Shown here piece after piece: positions 34,346 through 45,560 of a stretch of 64,000 nucleotides of DNA. The DNA lies in NCBI GenBank assembly GCA_013180625.2, contig SNVD02008177.1:248001-312000 (forward strand). The letters are read 5' to 3'. Below the pieces are notes generated by a model. It had not been told where the DNA came from. It did not search any database and worked only from the letters and a program-made list of their open reading frames with translations. The position numbers and the translations under genes are program-made. The DNA comes from Boswellia sacra (lineage: Eukaryota; Streptophyta; Magnoliopsida; Sapindales; Burseraceae). The first letter of the stretch is position 1. Each line of letters opens with the position of its first letter.

Positions 34346-34627
34346 CTTTTTTTTTGGAAAAATTACTATTCACATAAAAAGAAAAAAGAAAGTACAAAAT
34401 ACGAGGGGCATACCCCAAGAAGAGTACCTAGTACTCACAAGTCTAAAAGGACATAATAAAGCCCATAGTCCTCAAACAAACAAACGGAACATAGAGCCGA
34501 AGGCCCTAAACAAAACAGAAGATGGCACATAAGCCCCAAACCAACAACAACGAAGCTATCATCACCATAAATAACAAAACAAAAAGGCGCATTTGCCCAA
34601 TTAAACAAAATAAATTCAAAAAACGAA

Positions 34628-37600
34628 TTAATGATGAAGTCCCCATATGGCACGAAGCTGAGGAGTGATTACGTACTTGGCTTCAATGGTTAGAAGCCGA
34701 GAGCGAACCAAAGCAAAAATCTCGTTAATCACCTGGCGACGAGTCCGATGACGCTGTTGATACACACGATCATTCCTCTCATACCATAGAAAATAAACTG
34801 TAGCAGAAAAGACCAAACGTGCAAGGATATGCCCAAAATTCTTCCTGCCCTGAAGATGAAAAGAAGCCCAATGAAGTAGAGAGAGCCAACCAAAAGTTGG
34901 CCAAATAATGAGGGTCTTAGCTGAAATCTCCCCCCATATAGAAGACGAGAAAGGACAGCTAAAGAAAAGATGATCGTGAGTCTCATTTGATGAAGCATAG
35001 AGAACACAGCCCGAAGAAGATAACATGCCATGACGCCGTAGCCGATCCATAGTACGAAGACGACCCAATAAGGCGAGCCAAAGAATAAAGGAGTGCCTTG
35101 GAACATGGCCAGGGAACCAGAGAAGATGATGAAAGGAGTTCACTGATCATCTACTCCTTAATAATTCCCATGCTGAGTTAATGGAGAAAATACCAAAGGT
35201 GTGGCCCTTCCAAACAATATGGTCAGGAGTCCCTATCATAGGTCGGATGTTGACAGAGTCCCAAACCCGTCCAAGGATCAGCCCACCATCAGGGAAAGCC
35301 CAATCCCCATTCTGAATAACAGCTAAGACCTTTGCATCTGAGGGAAGACCTGTAGATGATAGAGTCCTGAAAGAAAACAAATCACAAAGACGTCCCTACG
35401 GCATCCAGTAATCCTGCCAAAGTGAGGTATCACGGCTATCTCCAATACAAGAGATAAATTTACCCCTACACCAATCCCGACTGTGCAAAATCTTCCTCCA
35501 AGACCAGGAGGCTCCAGAAGTAACCCGAACCTGCCAAAACGAGTGACCCTGAAGGAGTACTTTATGAATCCAAGAAGACCATGTGGAAGACTTGTCAGAA
35601 AGAAGTCTCCAAACATGCTTCAGAATAGCAACACGATTCCACTCCTTCACTCGTTTAAATCCCAATCCCCCTTCCTTCAACGGATAGCAAACTGAATCCC
35701 AAGCTACTTTGGCCCTAGAACGAGACAAAGAGGTCCCTTTCCAGAGGAAAACAGCTAGAATACCCTCGATCTTCCGTACCACAACTATCGATAATATGAA
35801 CATAGATGACTAGTAGACCTGGATGAAAAATAGTACCGACTTAATCAACTGGAGACGGCCAGCATAAGTCAGCACAGCAGATGTCCGTAACCTGACCCTC
35901 GACAGAATCCATTCTATCAATGGAACACAATCTGAAAGGCGCAATCTGATGCTGATCAGAGGCACCCCCAAATATCGGACCGGCAAGCTCCTCACTTGAA
36001 AACTCAAGATGGATTGCAATACCGTTCGATCCTCATCATTGACTCTAGAAAAGAAGACATGACTCTTGGCCAAATTCGTAACTAAACCAGAGAGCTCTGC
36101 AAACTCCTGCAAAGCAGCATGAACCACCCTAACAGATCCCACATATGCCCTGCAAAAAACCATCAGATCATCTGCAAAACAAAGATGAGTAAGAGAAATC
36201 TCCTGGTATCTCTAATGGTAATGAAAACCAAGCCGCTGAGAGGCCTCCCGAAGAATACCACTCAAACCCTCCATGGCTAACAAAAACGTATGGTGACAAC
36301 GGATCACCCTGTCGAACACCTCTAGAGGTGGGAAAGAAACCATGAAGCTCTCCATTTAAAGCAACCGAGAAATATGCAGAAGACATACAGGTCGCAATCC
36401 ATCGAACCATACACTCTGGAATACCAATCGCCCTTAACCCCAAAAGGATGAAATCCCAACTGACAGTATCAAAAGCTTTGCGAATATCCACCTTTTAAGC
36501 GCACCGGGGAGGCGAATGCCCAAGATGGTAATTATGTATGAGCTCTTGAGTCAATAGAATGGCATCAGAGATCCTCCGACCTGAGACAAAAGCAGACTGT
36601 GAACTCCCAATTACATCAGGTAAGACTGCTTTGAACCGATTCATAATTACTTTGGAGATGCACTTGTAAAGTACATTACAACAAGAGATTGATCGAAAAT
36701 CACTCATAGTTCTCAGAGACTCAACCTTGGGGACCAAGGCAATCCTAGTGGCATTAACACACTTTGGCATCCGGCAAGTCACGAAGAAGTAGCGCACAGT
36801 AGCCTTAAACTCCATACTAATAATATCCCAAGCCCTTTTGAAGAACAGAGAGGTATACCCATCCGGTCTTAGAGCTTTATCATCGAGAATCGAAAATAAA
36901 GCTGACCTGATCTCATCATCAATAGTAGGGCACACCAAAGAAGGAAGCATCTCCTCAGAAACTCTTCCAGAGAAAAATCGAGAAGCATCTACAAGAGAAG
37001 GTCGAGAAGGAGCTGTAAACAATTTCTGAAAATACCTCACAGCTAGATGATCTAAGTCACCTCGATCTGTAACAATGGTACCATCCTCATCCTCAAGCTG
37101 ATGAACCCAATTTCTGACTTGTCTATGGATTAGAGACTTGTGAAAGAACTTGGTATTTTGATCCTCTAAAAAAAGCCATTGGATCCTTGACCTCTGTCGA
37201 AAAAAAACCTCTTCATCCCTGCACAACTGGGAATACTGCTTAGCAAAATCCCTCTCAGCCAAAATACAATCTGGGGAATAAGAGTTCTCATCTAGAACAG
37301 CCTGAGCCGCGGCCCACTAAGCTTTAGCCTTCATGACCCTACTAGAGATGTGACTAGAAGCCTTGGCATGCAAAGTTTTAAACTCACGTTTCAACAAACC
37401 CAATTTCTGCGTGATTCGAAACATAGTATCCCCGTCCACGGGCGTAGACCACACTCTCTAAACAATCTCCAAGAAATTTTTTTGGTCAGCCCAAAAGTTC
37501 AAAAATTTAAAAGGACTGGAGGTCTGCCTACGTTGATCTCCAAACCTGATGACCATAGCACTGTGATAAGAAGCATCCCGTGGAAGAATCTCAGAAGCTG

Positions 37601-38243
37601 TGTTTGGCCAAGTTAAGAACCATGAAGCGCTGCCAAAACTCCAATCAAGAGTCTGAAGAATAGTATGCTCTCCCTGCTGCCCATTATGCCAGGTATACCG
37701 GAGCCCAAAAGATGGTACCCTGATCAACGCTACATCATGAACACACTGACCAAACTCATCCATATAACCATGCCAAGCCTGATCCCCTCCAACTCTATCC
37801 GAAGAGCGTAAAATCGCATTGAAATCACCCAATGCGAACCAAGGTAAGTCACCAAAATCCATGGACTGAGCTTTGATAAAGTCCCATAACTGTCATTGAA
37901 CACCTGGATCATTAAAGCCATAAACAAAGATCAAACTGAAAGAAACCCCATCTGATAATCTGGTAGCCCGACAAACGATCCACTGTGGAAAAGATTGCAA
38001 ACTAATCAAACTGTACAAAGTAGGATCCCAACACACCAACACTCTACAAGCAATTGACTTAGTGGCATTGGAAAAGAACTTCCAAGAAGGACAAATATCT
38101 GAAACAACTGAAGCAAGCTGTTGCTAATCAACCTTAGTCTCTAAGAGACCAATCAAACCTAAAAAATACTTAGAAATCCAGTTTCTAACTGCCCGCTGTG
38201 TAGAGAAGCCATTAAGGCCTCTAATGTTCCAACTTCCTATCAT
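34628..38243 (-). pseudogene. LINE ORF2: AP endonuclease, reverse transcriptase, zf-RVT
   Basis: Starts at 38243 with MIGSWNIRGLNG, the standard endonuclease beginning of plant L1 ORF2. Then come LLETKV, a stop near 38123, GDFNAI near 37811-37828, and RYTWHNGQQGEHTILQTLDW. The RT has NATRIALVPKVESLRTMSDF, SSQSAFVSGRRISDAILLTQ, DIRKAFDTVSW, SRGVRQGDPLSPYVF, and the catalytic FADD at 36167-36178. A frame break separates the last two. The C-terminal zf-RVT region reads FPGHVPRHSFILWLALLGRL and ETHDHLFFSCPFSSSIWGEI (34628-35143). At least four stops or shifts inactivate it. Confidence 0.93.
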
Positions 38244-38279
38244 AGGAAACTGGAAAAATCTCAGACCTCAATAAATAAA

Positions 38280-39647
38280 TCATCGGAGGCACATAGCCCC
38301 TCTACCCCCATTGCCACCATTTTTACTCTGAACCTTTTTACCCTGACCAGCAGGACGGATAGGAATAGTGGTAGGTGGTCGACTGTCCAAAGGTGCCACA
38401 GTGGATTTTGGAGAATCTGGGGCAGTAAACCTCTCTGGAGGATCAATCCTTGAAGAATCAAGCAAAACAGCTATAGGGCTAAACGAACACTTCAAAATCT
38501 GATCCTGTTGTGCTTTAATAGGAGATAGTGAATCAGACTCAAAATCTGAACCATTGGCTATAACCTTACCTAACTTATTAAAGATCATATCAATCGAATC
38601 TGTCTCTATAGTCACTGCATCTGAAGTTAGTAGAGCAAGAGGTCCGGCTGGTATGGAATCAGTAGCAATACCTTCACCCTTATCTCGTATAACTGGAGTT
38701 ATATCAGCAGCAATAATCATATCCTGACTAGTCTTAATATGAACTGCTGCTGCAACAGCAGTGTCAGCAGTGTTCCCCTTGTCTCGCAAGATAGGGGCTG
38801 TATTAGTAATTGGCGCCTCGACCTCTGTAGGAGCAGAAGGCACAACAGGCACAGGACAGGTATGCCCAAATAAACAACACTTGGAACAGCGTTTTGGTTT
38901 CCATTCATATTCCACTCTAATCTTGATAGGCTCAGAGGATAGCTTACACCGGATCTCAAAGTCCTGTACTGGAGAATGTTCTGCATCTATCTCAACACAA
39001 ACCTTAGCATAGGATAACCTAGTCCGCTCAAAAGTCATCCTGTCACATGATAATGGTTGACCAACCATGCTAGAAACAGCACTGAATGCTCTGGTTGACC
39101 ACAATAGGTTTGGTAGTCCATGTAACCGAACCCAGACTGGGATCCTGGAAATCCTACTCTGATCAAAAGAGAAATGAGGATTCCACTGTTGGAGAATGAT
39201 GTGCTTCCTACCAAACATCCAAGGTCCTCTCTCTAAAATATCATGAACCTCCTCTACAGTTCTAAATCTCAATATCAAGAAACCCGTCCCAGTAGAGCGG
39301 ACATCCTCCAAACCACTAGACTGCCATGCAAGCATAACAATGGAACGTGCAGCATGGAAAGGCATAGTATACCCCAGAAAAAATCTCACAATACAACGCA
39401 ACCAATCAGCCCCAGCATCATCAACCAAATTATCAAGGAGCTCAAGAATCGAACCCGGGTCCTTCTGGGCTATCGAGTCAAGATAAAATCTAGTGCTGGC
39501 CTCAGTAACCCGAACTCTATCAGCCCAAGAGCCGGGTGGTTTGGGTAAGGGTTGTTTGTGGATGGTGTTTCGAGCAGGTAGGTGTGTTTGAGTGGCGCGA
39601 GGTGGGCGTTGGGGTTAATTAAGTTTGTTAGGGGTGGAGGTGGCCAT
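38280..39647 (-). pseudogene. LINE ORF1 (DUF4283, RNA-binding)
   Basis: Probable original start at ATG 39647 in a good context (ACCATGGCC), followed after ten codons by a TAA. An open stretch then runs from about 39615 to 38280. The DUF4283 core reads RFFLGYTMPFHAARSIVMLA, FLILRFRTVEEVHDILERGP and PVWVRLHGLPNLLWS. The knuckle CSKCCLFGHTC is incomplete, lacking the last Cys at the usual spacing. The C-terminal half is Pro/Thr/Ser-rich and low in conservation. ORF1 proteins of this type coat LINE RNA. Confidence 0.88.
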
Positions 39648-40590
39648 GGTAGGGTTGGTGTGGTGCATGCTAGGAAATGTGTGGTGAAAATAGTGGGAAA
39701 ACTCTAACCCGTAGCAATCAACCCAAATCAACTCCAAAACTCCAAAATATCCAACCAACAATCAAATCAACCAAAGCACTCAACCGAAATCAAACTCCAA
39801 AACCAAATATCTCAAAAACAGTCAAATCAATCAAAGGTAGGATTCCAGAGCCAACCAAAGCCACAAGATCAATAACAAACCCAAAAAACCAATTCGAAGC
39901 ACTAAATTTTCCAAAATGAAACCAATCAAGCCTCAACAAATTCAACACAATGACTTGATTCCGTTATCAACCAGGCCACAAATCAACAATATCCCAAGTA
40001 AAAACAATTCAAAAAACAGCAAACACAAAGGAAGTAGCAAGAAAAGAGCATAAGAAACGCAAACCGATCACCAATCGAGAGCCATATTCCCATTTAGGCA
40101 AGGTTATGAATCGAAATCTCCTTCGTTAGACATCATATGACCACCCAATATATGCCATTGGAATCGTGTGTCCGATAGCTTCCAAACCCCATGAGATACG
40201 CTCAAATCCAACGGTTGGATTGGATGATAGAGGCAGAAAACCATGGCTGGTTCACGTAGGCTAAGCCAGAAAATTTTTCGATAGAGTTACTGTTTCAATT
40301 GATATCTTCCTCCTCCGATCTCTTCTGGAAATGGGCCAGGCAAGGCTGGAACTGGCTTTGAGTCAGCTTTCCAGTGCCGTATGGCCAGCTCAAATCCAAT
40401 GGCCGGATCAACCCGTATAGGCTAGAAAGTGCGACAACATCGATTAGGAAAGTGCAGAAACAAGATCTAGAGGCGTTAATGTCCAGGCCAATATCTCCTT
40501 CCACAGGCAATTTCAGTCGACCAGCCAGATGGGGTTGGAATTGTTTGGAAGTCAGCTTTCTAATGCCATATTATATGCTCAAATCTAACG
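39648..40590 (-). repeat. LINE 5' region with three monomer-like repeats
   Basis: Three diverged copies of a roughly 190-bp unit end near 40230, 40410 and 40590. Shared words (on +) are AGCTTTC(C/T)A(A/G)TGCC(G/A)TAT and GCTCAAATC(C/T)AA(C/T)GG. The remainder (39660-40070) is A/C-rich with CAACCAAA-type words and no recognised ORF. Confidence 0.65.
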
Positions 40591-40711
40591 GCATACCTTT
40601 ATAAACCTTTTAATATAATTTCCAAAATAAGTCTCAAGGCAATATAGTTTTTATGAGAAATCCAGACCTGTCAGGAGGGTGCACACGGGTCGGGTTGGTT
40701 CTGTAATTTTG

Positions 40712-41262
40712 CTCGACACTACCATAACTTGACACTTGACAGTCGACACTTACATGTCGCGTCGTATCGGATTCACTTGTCACTCGACACTTACATAGCC
40801 GTGTTGGATTCACTCGTCACTCGACACTCGATATCCGCCTACTTTTCGACACTCAACACCATCCACTCGACCTTCGACACTTACATGTCGAGTCATGCAT
40901 ACGACACTTGACACCAGTCACTCGACTCTCGACACTTACATGTCGAGTCGTGCATATGACACTCGACATCAGACACTCGACACGCAACTGTCGAGTCGTG
41001 CATACGACATTTGACACCAACCACTCGACCCTCGACACTACATGTCGAGTCATGCATACATCGGACACTCGACACTTTCATAACCAGACACTCGACACTT
41101 TCATAACCCGACACTCGACACTTTCCTAAACAAACACTCGACACTTGATATCAGTCTCGATATCAGCCTACTTTTGATGACATCAAGTGTCGGATGATGT
41201 ATCCGACACTCGATACCACCCACTCGATACTCGACACGTAAGTGTCGAGTCGTGTCAGATTA
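40712..41262. repeat. TCGA-rich array in the lone gypsy LTR
   Basis: About 550 bp of CTCGACACTTACATGTCGAGTC-type units (about 60 bp higher-order period) and CGACACTTTCATAACC units (about 24 bp). Shares the 15-mer GATGTATCCGACACT (near 41196) with the MULE right array (29581). Confidence 0.9.
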
Positions 41263-42107
41263 AATGTCAATCTCAAAGACACAAAATTGTGAGAATGTTT
41301 TGATCAGTTGAATGAACCGTATCCTTTCCAGATTTCAACCTCCAATTTCAAAAATTCACCAAAATTTCATTTTAAATCCAAATTCAATGAAATCAGTGGC
41401 TATTTAAAGCTTCATATGTCTATTTTCCTAAACAAAAGAAAAATTGTACAAATCACAATCCAAAAAAATGTAGCAGCTCCAAGAACATAGAACAGTCACA
41501 TGAATTACAACTTCCATCAAGAACAACATCTCCTTCACTTCATAAATACATAATTTCACAAGTAATTCATCATCCAAACAACAAGTAATCAATTTAACCA
41601 TAAATCACATTTATTGCAACCTATATCAATTAAGAACAACAAAAATAAATAACATGATTTAAGTATGGTGTTAGAAAATCCCTACTTGGTTTCCAAGCCT
41701 GTACAGCTCTTTGATTTTTTCCTTCCATTCCTCTCTTTTCTTCATTCTCTTTTTCTTCTTCTCCTTCTTCTCTCTCTCTCCCTGTAACCGTAAGACTCTC
41801 TTCTTCTATAGCCAAATGAAAGAAAAATCCTCCCCCTTTGGAACCCTAATGTCTCTCTTATACATACAAGGCCTTAATTCATGGGCCTAAGTCCACTTAT
41901 TTTTCAAACCCATTCAATCGTTACCAAATTCTAACACAAGCCTACAACTATAATCCAACCCAATTCTCATTTATTTAAACATGGTTTTACAACTACTTCA
42001 TGGCCTAAAGCCCATCAAATTCAAATAAAATTACTCAAATACCCTTAGGCATAGTTTCTAAATTTTTTTAACATATATATACATACATTTTTTTTTGAAA
42101 CTCTACA

Positions 42108-43445
42108 GGTTCAAATTGGGCTCTTATGATTATGACGGTGATTCCTACAACACTCCCATGAATCCAGTCATTACGGCTGACACTTCTCCCCCGCTCCATT
42201 TCCTTTTGGCGATTCAATTGGGTACGTGCAGGCTAACGTTGCATTATGTATTTGGTGGTGCTCTCCCTAGGAAGATAGAGGGCCTAAACAAGAGGGGACA
42301 AGAGTTTTCCAGTAGGCAGGGAGGGTTTACAGGTAGTGGGAAAGAGAGTTCAAGGGAGACAATTGATTTTCATGAGCTAAAGGCATTAACTAGGGGTGAT
42401 TGGGGAGGTTCTAAACCTACTGCTTCTGCATCTATCAAACAAGTCACCCGTTCAGCCTTTAAACAAACTGAGATGTATCAGACTACTGCTTTTTGGTCTC
42501 CTCATGTCCCACTCACTATAGATGCCAAGGGCAAACTACCAAGTAACACATAGGGCAGGGTTCCTGTATCCTGTCAAGCATGCTGTTCTCTCAGCATGCC
42601 ACTGCTCAGCTGGTTAAGAAAAAGCTGGAGGCTAACTACCTTTCAAAAAAGAAAGGGATTCAGAGGCTAGAGACGAAGGAAGTGGCTAGGTTGCCCCAAT
42701 TTGCCAAAGGTTTCCCTCTATTCCCCTCTCAAATAAGCCATTTTCTTCGTCGTTGTTTGAAAGTTCTTGGGTTAACCAGAAAATGAGGGAGTTGTATCTA
42801 GACCTATTTATAATAGCCTCGATAAAGGAAGGGCATGGGACTGAACACGTGCAAGTGGGGGAGAGCTCGGGAGATGCCTCTGTTAGTTTGGCTTTATTGA
42901 ATAGTGTTGTTCTTTCAAAGGATGTTAAGAGGGTTCGAGGTGTCAGTGATTTTGATCTACACAAAGTCTTGCTCTTGATATGACGGAGGTGAAAGGCCTT
43001 AATATATGAGTTTGGCTCTTTTACTGCCAGTGGTTTCCTAACCTAGTTGTGTGTGTTTTGCATATCACTATGAAAATGAGGGAAATCATGTGTCGTAGTT
43101 TGCCATTAGAAAACGTAAGCATTCTCGAGAAGGAGTGTGAGGAATCGAAGCAAAGGCTCTTGACTGCTGAAGCTACTTTGAAAGAGGCCACTAATAAAGT
43201 TAAGTAGAGCCTCAAGCAGAAGGATGAGCTTATCGAGTGACTAAAGAAGGAGATAGCAGAGTAGAAGGTAGTCATTAAGAGTCTAGGTGTTGAGGTTATG
43301 TCAAACCAGATCAAGGCATTAAACCAGGCCATGGCTCAGGATATATCCTCTTTCAAAGTGAGCTGGAGGGAGGCTGTGAAAGCTCTTGAGGATCAAAGCT
43401 TTGAGAGTGCTAAGGGATTTGAGCAGTCTTAGAAGGCTACGATAA
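42108..43445 (+). pseudogene. Relic of the retrotransposon-borne ORF, 3' part with coiled-coil tail
   Basis: Plus-strand sequence continues from the interrupted relic at 33479. Broken readings include an open stretch at 42095-42553 and one at 42753-42983 (VNQKMRELYLDLFIIASIKE). Around 43080-43435 the reading gives MREIMCRSLPLENVSILEKE, ESKQRLLTAEATLKEATNKV and SFKVSWREAVKALEDQSFES, with single stops. These are heptad-like sequences as in the coiled-coil C-termini of 'putative gypsy-type transposon' proteins. No single frame survives. Confidence 0.45.
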
Positions 43446-43651
43446 GTCCTTTCTCCCTTCCATCGCGTTTCCTCTTATGAACGGGGCTTTCATCATGCTA
43501 GAGCATTTGCAATCATAACACTATGTCAAAGCCTCTTTTGAGACTTAAGGGAACACAAATGAGCCATAGGCACGTTAGGAGAAATGAGTCACCATCCAAT
43601 TATTCAATTAGGAATGAATGGGGGCAATCCGATCCCTCACTTCGGGACCTA
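43446..43651. other. Short non-coding stretch left of the copia insertion
   Basis: Flanking relic DNA with no recognised gene, ending in the left ACCTA duplication. Confidence 0.5.
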
Positions 43652-43802
43652 TGTTAGCCCTAAGGCTACATGATAATTTTGATGATAACAATACACATTG
43701 ATTAATTGAGATTTACTAACATGTTTATTTATGTGCAAGAGTAAGATCATTGAAATAATTTTAAAATCAAGAAGAGGCTTATTAAAATGAAGTGTTGAAG
43801 CT

Positions 43803-43840
43803 CTGTCTCTTATACACATCTAGATGTGTATAAGAGACAG
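43803..43840. other. Nextera mate-pair junction adapter (assembly artefact)
   Basis: CTGTCTCTTATACACATCT followed directly by its reverse complement AGATGTGTATAAGAGACAG. These are two Tn5 mosaic ends head to head, the 38-bp Illumina Nextera mate-pair junction. Not biological sequence. Confidence 0.98.
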
Positions 43841-44657
43841 GGATTGACTCAAGGAATGTGACATATGAGTAATGTTCAATCAATTGGTCATATATATCTC
43901 TACAAATATCCAAATGATGTGATTCTTAAGCCTTTGGAAAGCTTACTCAATTTATAACATTTCATATGTTTTAATGAAATTCAAATTTCAAGTGCAAAGT
44001 TGTCCAAATCATCATGCAAGTTGAAAGACAAATGGAAGCAGCTGACATGAGCACCGAATACTCCTTTAGACATATCTTGAGCTAGAAAAATCAAAATGAC
44101 TTGATTATTATGGCATTGGAAAGAGGACTTAATGAAGCACATTTCATATGTTTTGAAGAAATTCAAATTTCAAATGAAAGGCTGACATAATTGACATGCA
44201 ATTCGGTGGACTGACACAGAGAAGAATCATTTGAGCACCGAATGATGTTTTATCCATATCTTGAGTTAAAGATATTCAAATGAATTGATTTTTGTGGAAT
44301 TGGAAAGATGATTCAATGTATCAGATTTCATATTCTTTGAAGAAATTCAAATTTCAAACAGAAGGCTGACATAATACACATGCAAGTCGGAGGATGACGC
44401 ATGAAGAACAAAATCAAAAGTTTAACAAATACATGAGCACTGAATGGTATTTTGGCCTATCTTAAGGTACAGATATCCAAATGACTTGATTCTTGATGCG
44501 TTGGAAAGCTTATTCAAATTTGCAGATCTTTTATGTTTTACAGATTTTCAAATTCAAACGGAACATTGACAAAAATGGCAGACAAGATTACGGTTTTTAT
44601 GGTGGGCAGAAAATTTGGAGATGGTGTCTTCACTTGATTAAATTCATCTCATTTGCC

Positions 44658-44665
44658 TATAAAAG
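44658..44665 (+). promoter_or_regulatory. TATA box of copia 5' LTR
   Basis: TATAAAAG in the context TTTGCCTATAAAAGGAGCC, conserved at 49942-49949 in the other LTR. It lies about 850 bp before the LTR end, so the 65-bp array is transcribed as leader. Confidence 0.8.
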
Positions 44666-44867
44666 GAGCCATTCTCCCATGCATTCAACAAGTGCAAGAG
44701 AAGCATTTTATCAAGCAAAAAAGCCAAGAGAAATATCAAGTTAGAGAGCTTTTATATTCTTTATCTACTCTTTGAAGAGAGTATACTTTTGTTGTGTAAA
44801 AATTACTTGTTCTTGTATTGTGGTGAGAGTGAGATATTATTGTAAAGGATAATAGTTATCCTTGAAA

Positions 44868-45190
44868 GAACTCTTGGTGTGGTGTTATCAAGGGTTGAAG
44901 AAAGTTGCCTTGGTGAGGTTGTTCATCAAGAAGAACTCTTGGTGTGTGTTATCAAGAGTTGAGGAAAGTTGCCTTGGTGAGGTTGTTCATCAAGAAGGAA
45001 CTCTTGGTGTGGTGTTATCAAGAGTTGAAGGAAGTTTCCTTGGTAAGGTTGTTCATCAAGAAGAACTCTTGGTGTGGTGTTATCAGAGTTGAAGAAAGTT
45101 GCCTTGGTGAGGTTGTTCATCAAGAAGAACTCTTGGTGTGGTGTTATCAAGAGTTGAAAGAAAAAGTCTTGGTGAGGTTGTTCATCAAGC
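44868..45190 (+). repeat. 65-bp tandem array, two hairpins per unit (5' LTR)
   Basis: Five units. Each has AACTCTTG-12 nt-CAAG(A/G)GTT and then CTTGGTGA-6 nt-TCATCAAG. A/G changes in the first stem give U-A or U-G pairs. Unit 4 has lost one A from the right arm; unit 3 has a mismatch in the second stem. Confidence 0.9.
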
Positions 45191-45507
45191 AAGTTGTAAA
45201 GATTTTCTACAACTTAGTGGAAAGCTTAGCTCGTGGAGCTAGGAGCCCGTGGACGTAGGCAAGGTTTGCAGAACCACGTACATCGAGTTGCACTCTCTCT
45301 ATCCCTATCCTCTTTATGTTTACTTGAACTTGTGATTGTTCTGTATTGCTATTCTCTTGATTGCATTCTATTTTCATCTTCTTCACCTTTATTCTCAAAG
45401 AAAGAGTTAAATAATTTTGATCTTTCAAGAAAAGTTTTCTAAATCAGTTTTTATAAATAAAAACCCAATCCACCCCCCTCTTGGGTTGCCATACCTGGGT
45501 CAACAAG

Positions 45508-45519
45508 TGGTATCAGAGC
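45508..45519 (+). other. Primer-binding site for initiator tRNA-Met (copia)
   Basis: TGGTATCAGAGC starts two bases after the 5' LTR end and matches the complement of the tRNA-iMet 3' end exactly as known for plant LTR elements. Confidence 0.95.
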
Positions 45520-45560
45520 AAGGTTGCTCAATTTTTTAAATCTTAATCGATTTTTGAGAT

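Larger units (their letters stand above)
34347..40590 (-). mobile_element. L1-type LINE with DUF4283 ORF1, inserted in a gypsy LTR
   Basis: A 6.2-kb non-LTR retrotransposon in minus orientation, with a 9-base poly-T (poly-A of the element) at 34347-34355. A perfect 16-bp target duplication GCATACCTTTATAAAC lies at 34331-34346 and 40591-40606. It has a long repeat-bearing 5' region (39648-40590), ORF1 (38280-39647), ORF2 with endonuclease, RT and zf-RVT (34628-38243) and a 3' tail (34356-34627) ending in the GGTACTCTTCTTGGGGTATG stretch. The 5' end seems near full length, but both ORFs carry stops. Confidence 0.95.
33480..42107 (-). mobile_element. Lone gypsy LTR (same family as 748-2591), split by a LINE
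   Basis: Left part 33480-34346 starts TGTCACGCCC. Right part 40607-42107 ends GAAACTCTACA. Joined in thought they match the full length of the gypsy LTRs at 748-2591 and 7760-9647, about 2.37 kb because the hairpin and TCGA arrays are longer. No primer site, gag or pol flanks it, so it appears to be a solo LTR. The flanking 5-mers GGACC (33475-33479) and GGTTC (42108-42112) agree at only 3 of 5 positions, so the duplication is unproven. A 22-bp tandem duplication (TAAAATCTCTTATTTAGAGACT-type) lies at 33490-33530. Confidence 0.85.
43652..45505 (+). repeat. 5' LTR of the copia element
   Basis: Contains four diverged roughly 180-bp tandem units (about 43888-44580; shared words ATCCAAATGA, TTGGAAAG, GAAATTCAAATTTCAAA, TGAGCACCGAAT). 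A TATA box TATAAAAG is at 44658-44665, and a 65-bp five-copy hairpin array at 44868-45190. A 38-bp sequencing adapter at 43803-43840 replaces the native sequence seen in the 3' LTR. Confidence 0.95.

Noticed and set aside
33475..42112. A clean 5-bp target duplication for the lone gypsy LTR
   Set aside because: GGACC and GGTTC agree at only three positions, so I did not call it a duplication.
44862..45258. Overlapping ORFs (76, 104 and 88 codons) in the copia LTR
   Set aside because: They only translate the 65-bp tandem repeat; both strands stay open because the unit lacks stops.
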